Assembly (NCBI RefSeq): GCF_019929185.1
Contig: NZ_JAHZPC010000001.1
Span: 231,274 to 295,273, forward strand
Source: Streptococcus parasanguinis
GTDB lineage: Bacteria; Bacillota; Bacilli; Lactobacillales; Streptococcaceae
Direction: 5' to 3'
DNA length: 64,000 nucleotides
Position numbers and translations under genes: made by a program. The notes under the pieces were generated by a model. It had not been told where the DNA came from. It made no database searches and worked only from the letters and a program-made list of their open reading frames with translations. Of the stretch, positions 63,717 through 64,000 are shown one piece after another; the stretch's first letter is position 1, and each line of letters starts with the position of its first letter.

Positions 63717-63747
63717 AGTATACTCTTTTGTGAAAAATATTTCAAAC
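63717..63747 (-). promoter_or_regulatory. Promoter of the diacetyl reductase gene with an overlapping Rex box
   Basis: On the minus strand TTGAAA (63740-63745) and TATACT (63717-63722) are 17 bp apart. On the plus strand TTGTGAAAAATATTTCAAAC (63728-63747) matches the Rex consensus TTGTGAAAWWWWTTTCACAA at 18 of 20 positions and covers the -35 and half of the spacer. 63750-63879 shows no other clear element. Confidence 0.7.
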
Positions 63748-63879
63748 TCTAGCCTGTTTTTTGAAAAAAAATAGTTTATTTATATGATATTTTTATTTAG
63801 TGATAAGTGAACGAAAGCGTGAAATAGAGTATGGCTTTTAGCCAAAACGGTTCACTGTTCTATTCTGTAAAAACTACAT

Positions 63880-64000
63880 GAGGCTGGGACAAAAGTCCTA
63901 GCCTCTCAATTATTTTTGGATTATCAAGCAAGACGCAGTGGTTGAGTGGGCTCTACTACGCTGATTTCATCAGCTTTTACAGCCCTACTCAACTGTGCGG
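63880..64000. repeat. Structured intergenic repeat element, second copy (cut by window end)
   Basis: GAGGCTGGGACAAAAGTCC and following bases match 1820-1940 with five changes over 121 bp. Here the long stem is intact (CTACTCAACTG against CAGTGGTTGAGTGGG), while copy one has an A that breaks a pair. The same orientation is seen in both copies. Confidence 0.82.

Overview
The window is chromosomal DNA of a low-GC Gram-positive bacterium and, by gene content, an oral Streptococcus, probably of the sanguinis/parasanguinis/mitis groups. Supporting signs are sortase A directly downstream of gyrA, parE and parC close together, a four-S1-domain RpsA homologue, the rpiA-deoB-DUF1697-punA-ClC-deoD gene order, an L-LDH gene divergent from gyrA, DUF1831/DUF4649/DUF2969/DUF6287 proteins, and consensus CodY, Rex, CcpA and PyrR sites. 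The species cannot be fixed from the sequence alone. Most genes are on the minus strand.

Layout. 0-3 kb: end of a cysteine desulfurase gene, two small conserved genes, the redox repressor rex, a structured intergenic repeat, and radC. 3-10 kb: srtA-gyrA, divergent ldh, a NUDIX gene, rpsA and three tRNA genes (Arg-CCG, Gln-TTG, Tyr-GTA). 10-17 kb: ilvE, parC, an ANT(6)-like nucleotidyltransferase gene and parE. 17-25 kb: plsY, two tandem paralogues of unknown function, a YrdC/Sua5-type gene, and the leucine operon leuA-leuB-(DUF1294)-leuC-leuD behind a leucine leader-peptide attenuator and CodY-like boxes. 25-38 kb: a YpmS/YpmR-like pair, pyrC, a second NUDIX gene, ung, several membrane proteins, and two pyrimidine units, pyrK-pyrDb and pyrF-pyrE, each with a PyrR-type attenuator. 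38-50 kb: a MtaR/CpsY-type LysR regulator, two tandem membrane-anchored paralogues, the coupled trio deoD-HEPN-sir2, a glutamine amidotransferase gene, a ClC channel gene, punA, deoB, rpiA and divergent mnmE. 50-53 kb: a PrsW-like protease gene and two lipoprotein genes. 53.3-56.7 kb: an AT-rich accessory patch. 56.7-64 kb: rplS, a second ClC gene, chorismate mutase, flavodoxin, nrnA, rpmE type B, small envelope proteins and a diacetyl/acetoin reductase gene.

The genes form a few regulatory circuits. CodY-type boxes lie just upstream of the -35 elements of ilvE, leuA and the YrdC-like gene. PyrR attenuators control two pyr units. A near-consensus Rex operator overlaps the promoter of the NADH-linked diacetyl reductase gene, and rex itself is at the other end of the window. 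A cre-like site lies upstream of the ldh promoter.

The most unusual parts are these. (1) A 2.5-kb islet at 54.08-56.65 kb lies between 12-bp direct repeats of the tRNA-Arg(CCT) 3' end. It carries four immunity-type genes and no integrase or toxin. (2) Two lone 36-bp type II-A CRISPR-like repeats lie next to it without cas genes. (3) A structured leader element occurs in three copies, before parC and twice before deoD, with apparently covarying stems and duplicated short ORFs. (4) An array of perfect hairpins fills the pyrF-pyrE gap. (5) A stand-alone HEPN-type protein is translationally coupled between a purine nucleoside phosphorylase and a sirtuin.
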